Assembly: GCA_031459855.1 (NCBI GenBank)
Contig: JAVKHP010000001.1
Span: forward strand, 602,059 to 666,058
DNA length: 64,000 nt
Origin: Armatimonadota bacterium
GTDB taxonomy: Bacteria; Sysuimicrobiota; Sysuimicrobiia; Sysuimicrobiales; Humicultoraceae
Direction of reading: 5' to 3'
Shown here: piece after piece, positions 8,263 to 17,088 of the stretch
How the letters are laid out: each line of letters starts with the position of its first letter
How positions within the stretch are numbered: the first letter of the stretch is position 1
Program-made: the position numbers and the translations under genes
The notes under the pieces: model-generated
The model's input: only the letters and a program-made list of their open reading frames with translations
Told to the model about the DNA's origin: nothing
Databases searched by the model: none

Positions 8263-9465
8263 ATGGCCACCGAACTGAATCCTCCGACCCGACTGCTGTG
8301 CGGCACGGGGCCCACCAATCCCGACCCCAGGGTGCTGCGGGCGATGAGCGCCCCGGTGCTGGGGCAGTTCGACCCGGCGTTCACCGCGATCATGGGCGAG
8401 GCGGCCGACCTTGCCCGCGCCGTGTTCCGGACGGCCAACCCCCGCACGCTGGCCGTCTCGGGCACGGGCCGTGCGGCCATGGAGGCGGCCCTCGCGTCGC
8501 TCATCGAACCCGGCGACCCGGTCCTGGTGGGCAACTGCGGACGGTTTGGCGATCTGTTCGCCGACATTGCGCGCCGCTACGGCGCGCAGGTCACCGAGGT
8601 GCGCGCCGGCTGGGGCGAGGTCCTCGACCCCGACGCCATCGCCTCCGCGCTGCGCCGGGCACCGGCCAAGCTGGTGTGCATCGTCCACGGCGAGACGTCG
8701 ACGGGCATGCTGCAGCCCGAGATGCCGACCCTGGGCCGCCTGTGCCGCGAGCACGACGCCCTGCTGGTGGTCGATGCCGTAGTCACCCTGGGCGGCGTGG
8801 CCGTCGAGACCGATGCGTGGGACCTCGACGTCGTCTTCGCCGGCGGACAGAAGTGCCTGGGATATCCGTCCGGGCTGTCGCCGATCACCTGGAACCATCG
8901 AGCGGCGCACGCAATGGCGGCGCGCGCCAGCCCGGTGGTGAGCAACTACCTCGACCTCACCCAGCTCGAGCGCTACTGGAGCCCCGAGCGCCTCAACCAC
9001 CACACCCTGCCCACGAGCATGACCTACGCCATGCGCGAGGCGCTGCGCCTCGTGCTCGAGGAGGGCCTGGAGGCCCGGTGCGCACGGCACCGGCGGGCCG
9101 GTGACGCCCTCAAGGCCGGCCTGACCGCCATGGGGCTGGAGCTGTTCGGCGACCCGCAGCACCGGCTGCCGATGATCACGGCCGTGGTCGTCCCCGACGG
9201 CATCGACGACGAGCGGGCGCGGCTGCGGCTGCTGGAGGAGTTCGGCATCGAGATCGCCACGTCGTTCGGGCCGTTGCGCGGTCGCATCTGGCGCATCGGC
9301 ACCATGGGCTACAACGCCGACCTGCGCGTCGTGCTGGCCGTCCTGGCCGGCCTGGAGCACGTGCTCCGCGCCTTCGGACATCCCGCGCCGCGCGGCGTGG
9401 GGGTGGAGGTGGCCCGCGACGTCTACACGCGCGCGGCCCCGGCGTACACCGGAGGAGGCCTATGA
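8263..9465 (+). CDS. pucG: (S)-ureidoglycine--glyoxylate aminotransferase (class V)
   Basis: A 400-aa PLP enzyme that moves the amino group of ureidoglycine to glyoxylate, giving glycine and oxalurate. Class V aminotransferase features are LCGTGPTNPDPRVLRAM at the N-terminus, SGTGRAAMEAALASLIEPGD, VHGETSTGM, the Asp of VVDAV, and the PLP lysine in GGQKCLGYPSG (about residue 197). Alanine- or serine-glyoxylate aminotransferases look similar; the purine-degradation context decides for PucG. Its end overlaps the start of the next regulator gene. No clear Shine-Dalgarno precedes the ATG. Confidence 0.85.
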   Translation: MATELNPPTRLLCGTGPTNPDPRVLRAMSAPVLGQFDPAFTAIMGEAADLARAVFRTANPRTLAVSGTGRAAMEAALASLIEPGDPVLVGNCGRFGDLFADIARRYGAQVTEVRAGWGEVLDPDAIASALRRAPAKLVCIVHGETSTGMLQPEMPTLGRLCREHDALLVVDAVVTLGGVAVETDAWDLDVVFAGGQKCLGYPSGLSPITWNHRAAHAMAARASPVVSNYLDLTQLERYWSPERLNHHTLPTSMTYAMREALRLVLEEGLEARCARHRRAGDALKAGLTAMGLELFGDPQHRLPMITAVVVPDGIDDERARLRLLEEFGIEIATSFGPLRGRIWRIGTMGYNADLRVVLAVLAGLEHVLRAFGHPAPRGVGVEVARDVYTRAAPAYTGGGL

Positions 9466-10208
9466 CCCCCGAGCCGCGGGCGGTCCTGCACGCCCCGCCG
9501 CGGATCCCGCTGTCCAAGCGCCTGGCCGCCGACCTCCGGCGCGAGATCCTGACGGGACGGTTCGCCACGGCCGACCGGCTGCCGTCGGAAGCCGCGCTCG
9601 CCCGGGAATGCGGCGTGAGCCGGGCGACGCTGCGCGAAGCCCTGCGCGCCCTGGAACAGGAGGGACTGGTCAGCCGCCGGCACGGGGTGGGCGCGTTCAT
9701 CAACCGCCACATCACGGCCCGCATCGACCGCTTCGAGAACTTCGACGAGGCGATCCGACGCGTGGGGCGGCGGGCGGAGGACCGGGTGCTGCACGTCCTC
9801 CCCGTCACGGTCGCAGACGAGACCGCAGACCTGCTGGGCGTGGCGCCCGGCACCCCCGGTGTGCTCGTCCAGAGCCTGCGCCTCGCCGACGGGGAGCCGG
9901 TGCTCTACTGCGAGAACGTGCTGCCCGCCGCGCTGGTCGGGTCGCTGGACGTAGCAGAGCGCCGGCGCCGCTACGAGTCGCTCAAGGAGTTCCTGCTCGA
10001 GGAGCTGGGCGTGCGCGCCGACCACAGCCTCGTGACCCTGAAGGCCGTGGGCGCCCCGCCAGCCGTGGCGCCGGTGCTGGCGGTGGCCCCCGGGACGCCG
10101 TTGCTGGCCGTGAACGGCGCGATCTACGACGTGGCGGCACGGCCGGTGGCGACGTCGCTGAGCTACATCCGCTCAGACCGGCTGGTCTTCACCATCCTGC
10201 GGCGGTGA
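9462..10208 (+). CDS. GntR-family regulator with UTRA ligand domain
   Basis: A 248-aa HutC-subfamily regulator. The N-terminal GntR helix-turn-helix spans about 15-85 (LPSEAALARECGVSRATLREALRALEQEGLVSRRHGVGAFI). It is followed by a UTRA effector domain (about 95-245: VLVQSLRLADGEPVLYCENVLP, LLAVNGAIYD, SLSYIRSD). The ATG lies in an overlap with the pucG stop. Probably the local regulator of purine or ureide catabolism (inferred). Its 3' end overlaps that of the convergent allantoinase gene by 36 bp. Confidence 0.87.
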   Translation: MTPEPRAVLHAPPRIPLSKRLAADLRREILTGRFATADRLPSEAALARECGVSRATLREALRALEQEGLVSRRHGVGAFINRHITARIDRFENFDEAIRRVGRRAEDRVLHVLPVTVADETADLLGVAPGTPGVLVQSLRLADGEPVLYCENVLPAALVGSLDVAERRRRYESLKEFLLEELGVRADHSLVTLKAVGAPPAVAPVLAVAPGTPLLAVNGAIYDVAARPVATSLSYIRSDRLVFTILRR

Positions 10209-11540
10209 CGCCCGCAGCCACTGGCCCGCGGGGGCGCCGGTGACTTCGCCCTCCCGGGCGACCGTGCGACCCCGCACCAGCACCCGCTCCGTCCAGCCCT
10301 GCATCTCGCGGCCCAGGAACGGCGACTGCCGGTGGCGTGACTGGAGCCACCCCGCCTCGAGCCGCCAGCGCCGGTCCAGGTCCACGATCACCAGGTCGGC
10401 GTCGGCACCCACCGCAATGACGCCCTTGCGCGGCCACAGGCCGGCGATGCGCGCGGGGGTGCCGGCCAGGAGCGCCGCGAGCTGCTCTAGCGGCATGCGC
10501 CGGCGATGCACGCCCTCGGTGAGCATCACGGGCAGGAGGGTCTGGACGCCCGTGATCCCGCCCCAGGCCTCCCAGACGTCGTCCTCGCCGCGCGCCTTGT
10601 CCTCCAGCGGGCAGGGCGAATGGTCGGAGGTGACGCAGTCGACCCGGCCGGCCAGCACGACCTGCCAGAGCCGCTCCTGCCTGGCTGCGTCTCGCAGCGG
10701 CGGCGCGCACTTGGCCACCGGTCCCAGCGCCACGAAGTCGTCCTCGGTGAGCGCGAGGTAGTGCGCGCAGGTCTCGACGGTGACCGGCTGCCCGGCGGCG
10801 CGCGCGGTGTCGATCAGCTGGATGCCTTCGGGCAGGCTGGTGTGCACGACGTGCAGGCGGCAGCGGGCCTGCCCCGCGAGGAAGAGCGCGCGGTGGATCG
10901 CTTCCAGCTCCGCCACGGGCGGCCGGGCTTCGCCCCAGGCCCGCCGATCGCGGCGCCCGGCCGCCTGCAACCGGCGGGTGCGCTCCTCGGTGATGGCGTT
11001 GCTCTCGGCATGCACGGCCAGGACCTGGCCCAGCGCCCCCAGCCGCTGGAGCCCGTCGAAGAGCACGCCATCCTCCACGTGGGTGAACTCCTCGGTGCCG
11101 CTGCGGCTCATGAACGCCTTGAACCCGATCACGCCCGCGCGCGCGAGGGCGGGCAGGTGATCGCGGTTGTCGGTGACGAGCCCACCCCACAGCGCGTAGT
11201 CCACGAGCGACTGCCCGGTAGCGGCGGCCAGCTTGGCCTGCAGCGCGTCGACGGTCGTGACCGGCGGCAGGCTGTTGAGGGGCATCTCGACCACGGTCGT
11301 GACCCCGCCCGCAGCGGCCGCGCGGCTGCCCGGCCCCCATCCTTCCCAGTGGGTGCGGCCCGGATCGTTGAAGTGCACGTGCAGGTCCACGACGCCGGGC
11401 AGCACGATACGGCCGGTGGCGTCGATGGTCTCGTGCCCATCGAGGGGCCCCTCGGCGATGGCAGCGATCCGGCCGCGGGCGATCCCCAGGCTGGCCGCGA
11501 CCACGCCGGCCGGCAGCACCACGCGCCCGCCCCGGATCAC
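10173..11540 (-). CDS. allB: Allantoinase (cyclic amidohydrolase)
   Basis: A 455-aa amidohydrolase that opens allantoin to allantoate. Metal ligands are HVHFNDPGR (about 52-60), the bridging lysine in GFKAFMSRSG, the histidines in HAESNAI and HVVHTS, and Asp in TSDHSPC. HVHFNDPGRTHWEGW and GFKAFMS distinguish it from dihydroorotase and hydantoinase. The first canonical start in frame is the GTG at 11540, but no Shine-Dalgarno sits near it. A strong AGGGAGGGG lies 21 nt upstream and would fit a start four codons earlier at an ATC. It is the last gene of the - strand purine operon. Confidence 0.92.
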   Translation of the reverse strand: MIRGGRVVLPAGVVAASLGIARGRIAAIAEGPLDGHETIDATGRIVLPGVVDLHVHFNDPGRTHWEGWGPGSRAAAAGGVTTVVEMPLNSLPPVTTVDALQAKLAAATGQSLVDYALWGGLVTDNRDHLPALARAGVIGFKAFMSRSGTEEFTHVEDGVLFDGLQRLGALGQVLAVHAESNAITEERTRRLQAAGRRDRRAWGEARPPVAELEAIHRALFLAGQARCRLHVVHTSLPEGIQLIDTARAAGQPVTVETCAHYLALTEDDFVALGPVAKCAPPLRDAARQERLWQVVLAGRVDCVTSDHSPCPLEDKARGEDDVWEAWGGITGVQTLLPVMLTEGVHRRRMPLEQLAALLAGTPARIAGLWPRKGVIAVGADADLVIVDLDRRWRLEAGWLQSRHRQSPFLGREMQGWTERVLVRGRTVAREGEVTGAPAGQWLRASPPQDGEDQPV

Positions 11541-11579
11541 GACGTCGTACCGGATAGCGTTCCCCTCCCTCTTACAAGC

Positions 11580-11677
11580 AACGACCCCCTCCGGATCGCG
11601 TCACCCAAGCATCATGACGTGCCCATGACTGTGGCCATCACCCCCGTTACAACGACCCCCTCCGGATCGCCTCACCC
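11580..11677 (-). repeat. Direct repeat pair flanking the xdhA 3' end
   Basis: Two 27-bp copies with one mismatch (11580-11606 and 11651-11677), 71 bp apart. The right copy contains the xdhA stop codon and the next 20 bp; the left copy lies in the leader of allantoinase. On the - strand each carries GGAGGGGGTCGTT. The rest of the gap holds only a tiny ATG...TGA reading frame. Confidence 0.75.
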
Positions 11678-14065
11678 GTCCCGCATCAGCTCGCCCTGCC
11701 CCGCTGCCAGCCCGGCCAGCTTCGGGATCGCCTCCGGCCACGGCACGTCGAGCGCCGGCGGCGGTTCGCCGCCGGCTGCGGGCGGGCTGAGGCCGATCAG
11801 GTCGTCGGGGCGCACGGGCACGCGGTTGAGCTCGCGGCCGGTGGCGTCGCGCAGCGCGGCCACGATGGCGGCGGTCGCGACCACCGTCGACGGCTCGCCA
11901 ACTCCCTTGGCGCCAAAGGGGACCCCGGGTTCGGGCTCTTCGACCAGCACGCTCACCACCGGCGGCATGTCGAGGACGGTGGGGATCAGGTAGTCGGTGA
12001 ACGAGGCGTTGCGGATCACGCCGTCGCGCAGCTGGAGCTCTTCCATGAGCGCCAGCCCCAGCCCCTGGGCGATGCCGCCCTCGATCTGCCCGTGGACGGC
12101 CTGCGGGTTGAGGGCGCGGCCGACGTCCTGCGCGGCGGCGATCTGCACGACGCGCACCAGGCCCAGGTCGAGGTCGACGTCGACCACGGCGCGCTGGGCC
12201 GCGAACGCGAACGTGACGTGCGGGTCGCCCTGCCCCCGGCGGTCGAGCGGCGTGGTACGCCGGTGGTGGTAGGTGCGCGTGGCCGCCACCGGCTCGTCGA
12301 GGAAGGCGGTCACCGGCGCCAGCGGGCCGTCCCCGGCGAGGATCATCCCGCCCGCAAGCGCCAGGGTCGGGGGTACCGGCCGGCCCTGGGCAGCCAGCCG
12401 AGCCCGCACGCGCTGGAACAGGGCGTCACGCACCGCCTGACAGGCCAGCTGCACCGCGCCGCCGGACATCATGGTCTGTCGGGACGCGGACGTCGACCCT
12501 GCGGAGCCGATGCCGGTGTCGGCGGGGCGGATCACGACCTGCTCCACGCCGAGCTCGGTCCGCGCGATCTGCGCCAGGACGGTGTAGAGGCCCTGGCCGA
12601 CCTCGGCCGCGGCCGTGTAGATCTCGACCACCGGACCCGTGGCCCCGGCGAACAGCGTGACGCGGGCCTCGGCCGCGTCGTCGAACCCTTCGCTGTAGCC
12701 GATGTTCTTGTAGCCGACGGCGAGGCCGACCCCGCGGCGCACCCGCTCGCCGCGCGAGACGCCGCCGGCACCCCCCGGGAGGGCCAGCGGGCCGGAGCGC
12801 GCCTCGGCCGGCAGCGGGATCGCCACGCACCGCTCGATGAGCTCCCGCACGGGCGCGCTGCCGCGCACGACCTGCCCGGTGGGCAGCACCGATCCGGTTC
12901 GCAGGGCGTTGCGCAGGCGCAGCGCCACCGGGTCCATCCCGAGCGCCCGGGCCAGCTTGTCCATCTGGGCCTCATAAGCCACGCACGCCTGCACGGCCCC
13001 GAACCCGCGCATCGCGCCGCACGGCGGGTTGTTGGTGTAGACGGCCGTGCCCTCCACGAGGGCGTTGGGCACCTCGTAGGGGCCGGTGGCGAACGTCGCG
13101 GCGTTGCCGATCACGGCCGCCGACGACGACGCGTAGGCGCCCCCGTCGATGAGGATGCGCGCGCGCACGCACACCAGGCGGCCATCGCGCGTGGCGCCGT
13201 GGCGCATCCAGATCCGTGCGGGATGCCGGTGGACGTGTCCGTAGAACGACTCCTCGCGGCTGTAGACCATCTTCACCGGCCGGCCCGTGCGCAGCGCCAG
13301 CAGGCACGCGTGGATGTGCATGCTGACGTCCTCCCGGGCGCCGAACGCCCCGCCCACCCCCGCCAGGTGCACGCGCACTCGCTCGGGCGGCAGCCCCAGG
13401 CACGGCGCGATCTGCTGGCGGTCGACGTGCAGCCACTGGGTGGCCACGTAGAGGTCCACGCCGCCATCGGCCGCGGGCACGGCCAGGCCCGCCTCGGGCC
13501 CCAACGGCGCCTGGTCCTGCATGCCGGTCTCGTAGTAGCCGTCGACCCACACGTCGGCGGGGGTCGCGGGGTCGCCGTGCTCGATGCGCACGTGCCGCAC
13601 GACGTTGCCGAAGTCGTGCACCCGGGGCGCGTCGGGCCGCAGCGCCGCGGCCATGTCGGTGACCGCGGGCAGCACCTCGTAGTCGACGACGACCTGCGCA
13701 GCGGCGCGACGCGCCGTCTCCAGGTCGACTGCCGCCAGCACCGCCACCGGCTCGCCGGCGAAGCGCACGCGGTCCCAGGCCAGCACGGGCTGGTCGGCGA
13801 ACTCCAGCCCAAAGGTCTTCTTGCCCGGGACGTCCGCCGCCAGCAGCACCGCCGCCACGCCGGGCGTGGCCAGGGCCGGCGCGACGTCGATGGCGCGGAT
13901 CCGGGCGTGCGGGTGCGGGCTGCGCACCGTGCAACCCCACAGCATGCCCTCGGCCCACAGGTCGCTGGCGTAGAGGAACTGGCCCTTGACCTTGGGGACG
14001 CCGTCGATGCGCCGCGCGCTCTCGCCGACGCCGCCGCGCGTCGTCACCACCGCGCGCACCGTCAT
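11672..14065 (-). CDS. xdhA: Purine hydroxylase / xanthine dehydrogenase, molybdopterin subunit
   Basis: A 797-aa large subunit of a three-subunit molybdenum hydroxylase. It starts RRIDGVPKVKGQFLYASDL. It has the aldehyde oxidase/xanthine dehydrogenase first domain, GGAFGAREDVSMHIHA, the cofactor-contacting PCGAMRGFGAVQ, AAEVGQGLYTV, and the catalytic-glutamate loop GAKGVGEPSTV near the C-terminus. The role inferred from context is hypoxanthine and xanthine to urate. The ATG overlaps the stop of the 8-oxoguanine deaminase-like gene (ATGA). The FAD and iron-sulfur subunits lie upstream, separated by that deaminase. Confidence 0.9.
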   Translation of the reverse strand: MTVRAVVTTRGGVGESARRIDGVPKVKGQFLYASDLWAEGMLWGCTVRSPHPHARIRAIDVAPALATPGVAAVLLAADVPGKKTFGLEFADQPVLAWDRVRFAGEPVAVLAAVDLETARRAAAQVVVDYEVLPAVTDMAAALRPDAPRVHDFGNVVRHVRIEHGDPATPADVWVDGYYETGMQDQAPLGPEAGLAVPAADGGVDLYVATQWLHVDRQQIAPCLGLPPERVRVHLAGVGGAFGAREDVSMHIHACLLALRTGRPVKMVYSREESFYGHVHRHPARIWMRHGATRDGRLVCVRARILIDGGAYASSSAAVIGNAATFATGPYEVPNALVEGTAVYTNNPPCGAMRGFGAVQACVAYEAQMDKLARALGMDPVALRLRNALRTGSVLPTGQVVRGSAPVRELIERCVAIPLPAEARSGPLALPGGAGGVSRGERVRRGVGLAVGYKNIGYSEGFDDAAEARVTLFAGATGPVVEIYTAAAEVGQGLYTVLAQIARTELGVEQVVIRPADTGIGSAGSTSASRQTMMSGGAVQLACQAVRDALFQRVRARLAAQGRPVPPTLALAGGMILAGDGPLAPVTAFLDEPVAATRTYHHRRTTPLDRRGQGDPHVTFAFAAQRAVVDVDLDLGLVRVVQIAAAQDVGRALNPQAVHGQIEGGIAQGLGLALMEELQLRDGVIRNASFTDYLIPTVLDMPPVVSVLVEEPEPGVPFGAKGVGEPSTVVATAAIVAALRDATGRELNRVPVRPDDLIGLSPPAAGGEPPPALDVPWPEAIPKLAGLAAGQGELMRDG

Positions 14066-15507
14066 GTCGCCACCTCCTCCGCCCCGGCAGCGATCGCACG
14101 GGCCAGCCGGTGCCCCTGGGCCGCGATGGCCTCTTCGTCCGCCGTGACCAGGTGGAAGTCGCGCACGACCACCCGCCCGTCGACCACCAGGTGTTTGACC
14201 CGTCCGGGGGCGCAGTAGACCAGGGCCGCGACGGGATCGCGTGCGGCGCCGGCGTGCGCCAGGTCCTCGACGTCGAACAGGGCGACGTCCGCCCGGCGAC
14301 CGGGCACCAGGGCGCCGATGTCGTCGCGTCCCAGGCATGCCGCGCCGCCCCGGGTGGCGATGCGCAGCACCTCGCGCGCGTCCAACCATCGGTGCTCACC
14401 GGCCCGCGAGACCAGCAGGCCGATCCGCGCCTCCGCCAGCAGATCGCCGCTGTCGTTGGACGCCGCGCCGTCCACGCCCAGGCCGACCCGCGTGCCGGCG
14501 TCCAGCAGCGCGCGCACCGGCGCGATGCCCGAGCCCAGCCGCAGGTTGGACACAGGACACCACGCCACCCCGGTCCGCGTGGCGCCCAGACGCGCCGCGC
14601 CCGCGCCGACGTGCACGCAGTGGGCCAGCCACACGTCGTCGCCCAGCCATCCCCACTCGTCCAGCAGGTCCAGCGGCCGGCGCCCGAACACCTGCAGGCA
14701 GTAGTCCTCTTCGTCGCGGGTCTCGGCGATGTGGGTGTGCAGGCGCACCCCCAGGCGCCGGGCCAGCCCGGCGGCCTCCTGCATCAACCGCGGCGTCACC
14801 GAGAACGGCGAGCAGGGCGCGATCGCCACCTGGAGCATCGCCCCCGGGGCGGGATCGTGGTAGCGGCGCACCGCCGCCTCGGTCTGCGCCAGGATCTCGT
14901 CGGTGTCCTGCACGATGGCGTCCGGAGGCAGCCCGCCCCGTGAGGCCCCCAGGTCCATCGCGCCGCGGCAGGGGTGGAACCGCAATCCCAGCTCGCGCGC
15001 CGCCGCGATCGCGGCGTCCAGCACGTCGAAGCCGTCGCTGCCTGCGGGGAAGACGTAGTGGTGATCGGTCGTGGTGGTGCAGCCCGACAGCGCCAGTTCC
15101 GCCAGCCCCACGCGGGCGGCTGCGTGGACCCACGCCGCGTTCACCCGGGCCCAGAGGGGGTAGAGTGTCCGCAACCAGCCGAACAACGGCTGGTCGGTGG
15201 CGTGCGCGCGCGTGAGGGTCTGGTAGAGGTGGTGGTGCGTGTTCACCAGCCCTGGCAGGGCGACGCAGCCGCGGCCATCCAGGCGCGCTAGGCCGTCGAC
15301 CGCCGGCGGCGACGAGCGCAGCAGGGCTGCTGGCGGCGCGCCGGCGCCCACCCAGACGACCTTGCCGTCGTCCACGAGGATCGAGCCACCGGAGATCTCG
15401 GTGCCGGCGTCGTCCATCGTCACGACCACCGCGCACTGCTCGATCAGCAGCCGGCCCATGGGTGACGTCTGGGTCCGCCCGGCGACTGGCGCGCCCGCCG
15501 CGGTCAC
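14062..15507 (-). CDS. 8-oxoguanine deaminase-like amidohydrolase
   Basis: A 481-aa amidohydrolase of the 8-oxoguanine deaminase / hydroxyatrazine hydrolase group. Motifs are LPGLVNTHHHLYQTLTRA (metal His-x-His), SGCTTTTDHHYVFP, HTHIAET, AHCVHV and GLGVDGAASND. The subgroup turns 8-oxoguanine into urate, which suits this operon. I use the GTG at 15507, which overlaps the 2Fe-2S gene stop as GTGA and has a GGGGG stretch upstream; an ATG at 15459 would remove 16 residues. It sits between the hydroxylase subunit genes. Guanine deaminase is a weaker alternative. Confidence 0.83.
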   Translation of the reverse strand: MTAAGAPVAGRTQTSPMGRLLIEQCAVVVTMDDAGTEISGGSILVDDGKVVWVGAGAPPAALLRSSPPAVDGLARLDGRGCVALPGLVNTHHHLYQTLTRAHATDQPLFGWLRTLYPLWARVNAAWVHAAARVGLAELALSGCTTTTDHHYVFPAGSDGFDVLDAAIAAARELGLRFHPCRGAMDLGASRGGLPPDAIVQDTDEILAQTEAAVRRYHDPAPGAMLQVAIAPCSPFSVTPRLMQEAAGLARRLGVRLHTHIAETRDEEDYCLQVFGRRPLDLLDEWGWLGDDVWLAHCVHVGAGAARLGATRTGVAWCPVSNLRLGSGIAPVRALLDAGTRVGLGVDGAASNDSGDLLAEARIGLLVSRAGEHRWLDAREVLRIATRGGAACLGRDDIGALVPGRRADVALFDVEDLAHAGAARDPVAALVYCAPGRVKHLVVDGRVVVRDFHLVTADEEAIAAQGHRLARAIAAGAEEVAT

Positions 15508-15989
15508 CGGTCGCCCCCGGCCGCGGATGCGCGCATCCGGGCAGCGGCCAGGCGGACGGCGTCGAGGATCTTCCCGTACCCGGTGCAGCGGCACAGGTTC
15601 CCGGCCAGGGCCTCGCGGATCGCGTCGTCGTCGGGGGTCGGGACACGCTGGAGCAGGTCGACCGCGGCCACGATCAACCCCGGGGTGCAGAAGCCGCACT
15701 GCACCGCGCCGGTCTCCAGGAACGCCTCCTGGACCGGGTGCAACGCCCCCTCGGGCGCCAGCCCTTCCACCGTGCGGACGTCGCGCTCGTGCGCCTGCGC
15801 CGCCAGCACCAGGCACGCGCACACCAGCTCACCGTCGAGCCACACCGAGCACGAGCCGCACTCGCCCTGCTCGCACGCGTTCTTGGCCCCGGGCAGCCCC
15901 AGGGCGTCCCGCAGCAGGCCCAGCAAACTCGCGCCGGGCCACACGTCGCCCGTGCGCCACTCGCCGTTGACGCGCACGCGGATCAGCAC
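15504..15989 (-). CDS. xdhC: Purine hydroxylase, 2Fe-2S subunit
   Basis: A 161-aa electron-transfer subunit with two [2Fe-2S] sites. The plant-ferredoxin-type cluster cysteines are in CEQGECGSCSVWLDGELVCAC, and the C-terminal four-helix domain binds the second cluster through CGFCTPG and CRCTGY. Its GTG start overlaps the 3' end of the FAD-subunit gene by 7 bp, and its stop overlaps the next gene (GTGA). Confidence 0.93.
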   Translation of the reverse strand: MLIRVRVNGEWRTGDVWPGASLLGLLRDALGLPGAKNACEQGECGSCSVWLDGELVCACLVLAAQAHERDVRTVEGLAPEGALHPVQEAFLETGAVQCGFCTPGLIVAAVDLLQRVPTPDDDAIREALAGNLCRCTGYGKILDAVRLAAARMRASAAGGDR

Positions 15990-16864
15990 GACGTCGCCTC
16001 CTGCGCGCGGTCCTCCAGGATCCAGCGGAACGCGCGCTGCCCCAGCACGGCGCACGCGTGCCGGCGGTAGGCGGCCGTGCCCCGCACGTCGTCGATCGGC
16101 CGCGCGGCTGCGGCCACCCGCTCGCCGAACTCCTCGGCGACGCGCGGGGCCACTGCGACCCCCGGATCGTCCCACCAGCCGGCGGCCGTCAACACCTGCT
16201 CCGCGTAGGCTTCCGCATCGGGCGCGCGGAGGATCGTGGGGCCCACGGAGCCCAGGGCCACGTGGATGTGCCGCCGGTCCAGGTCAGCGACCAAGCACAG
16301 GCTGGCTACGGCGATGACCATGGCGTTGCGCGGGCCCACCTTGGCGAAGACACCCGGCCCCCGGGCCAGACGCCACTGCGCGCCGAGGATGAGCTCGTCG
16401 GGCGCGAGCATGGTGCGTTTGGGGCCCACCATGAACGCGTGCCACGGCACGACGCGGCGCTGCCCGCCCGCGCGGACCAGCACGATCTCCGCGTCGTAGG
16501 CGGCGAGCACCGGCAGCGTATCGCCCGCCGGGGATGCCGTGCCCAGGTTACCGCCCAGGGTGCCCCGGTTGCGGATCTGCGGCGAGCCCACCGTTCGGGC
16601 CGCCTGGACCAGCGGGCGGACCGCCGGCAACTCCCGCAGCATCCGGCTGTAGGTGACGCCCGCGCCAACGAAGAGCATCCCGTCTTCCCGGCGCCAGACC
16701 TGCAGGTCCTCCAGGCGGGAGATGTCCAGCAGCGACGGCGGGCGCCGGCGGCCGAAGTTCAGCTCGACCATGAGGTCGGTGCCGCCGGCGATGGGCACGG
16801 CCTCGGGCCGGCGCGCCTTGACCTCCAGCGCCTCCTCGAGCGTCCGCGCGAGGTAGACGTCCAC
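15983..16864 (-). CDS. xdhB: Purine hydroxylase, FAD-binding subunit
   Basis: A 293-aa FAD_binding_5/CO_deh_flav_C protein that passes electrons from the iron-sulfur clusters to the acceptor. The FAD-binding loop is PIAGGTDLMVELN and the second FAD contact is RNRGTLGGNLGTASPAGDTLPVL. The GTG start follows a gap of about 200 bp, so the hydroxylase genes may also have their own promoter. -35-like CTGACC and -10-like CATACT with a 17-bp spacer lie at about 16970-17000 on the - strand. Confidence 0.9.
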   Translation of the reverse strand: MDVYLARTLEEALEVKARRPEAVPIAGGTDLMVELNFGRRRPPSLLDISRLEDLQVWRREDGMLFVGAGVTYSRMLRELPAVRPLVQAARTVGSPQIRNRGTLGGNLGTASPAGDTLPVLAAYDAEIVLVRAGGQRRVVPWHAFMVGPKRTMLAPDELILGAQWRLARGPGVFAKVGPRNAMVIAVASLCLVADLDRRHIHVALGSVGPTILRAPDAEAYAEQVLTAAGWWDDPGVAVAPRVAEEFGERVAAAARPIDDVRGTAAYRRHACAVLGQRAFRWILEDRAQEATSC

Positions 16865-17067
16865 GGCTGAAACAATGGCATTCCACGGGGACGCGCAGGG
16901 GTTCCTGCCAGGAGGGTCCTGCCCACCTACGCCGCAGCCCGGCATGGCGCCGGCTGTTCGGCCGGGCATCGGCAGTATGCGCGCTGCCCCCCGACAGGTC
17001 AGCGCACGCCCCGGCGGTATCAGGGTGCGTGGCCATGCTGGCCGCGCACCTGGCAGCCGCCGGTAGG
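16865..17067 (-). other. Gap with duplicated gene end and possible promoter
   Basis: No ORF here looks real. It holds the left copy of a 24-bp repeat of the uraD gene end and a weak promoter-like pair (CTGACC, 17 bp, CATACT) pointing at xdhB. The -35 of this pair falls inside the repeat copy. Confidence 0.45.
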
Positions 17068-17088
17068 TCAGCGCACGCCCCGGCGGTA
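16996..17088 (-). repeat. Direct repeat of the uraD 3' end
   Basis: AGGTCAGCGCACGCCCCGGC followed by GGTA occurs identically at 16996-17019 and 17065-17088. The right copy encodes the last residues YRRGVR and stop of uraD. The left copy, 69 bp away, is non-coding. Similarity fades beyond the 24 bp, so this looks like an old local duplication. Confidence 0.75.

Noticed and set aside
7534-9381. A 615-codon - strand frame opposite allG and pucG
   Set aside because: Shadow of pucG and allG; no recognisable domain.
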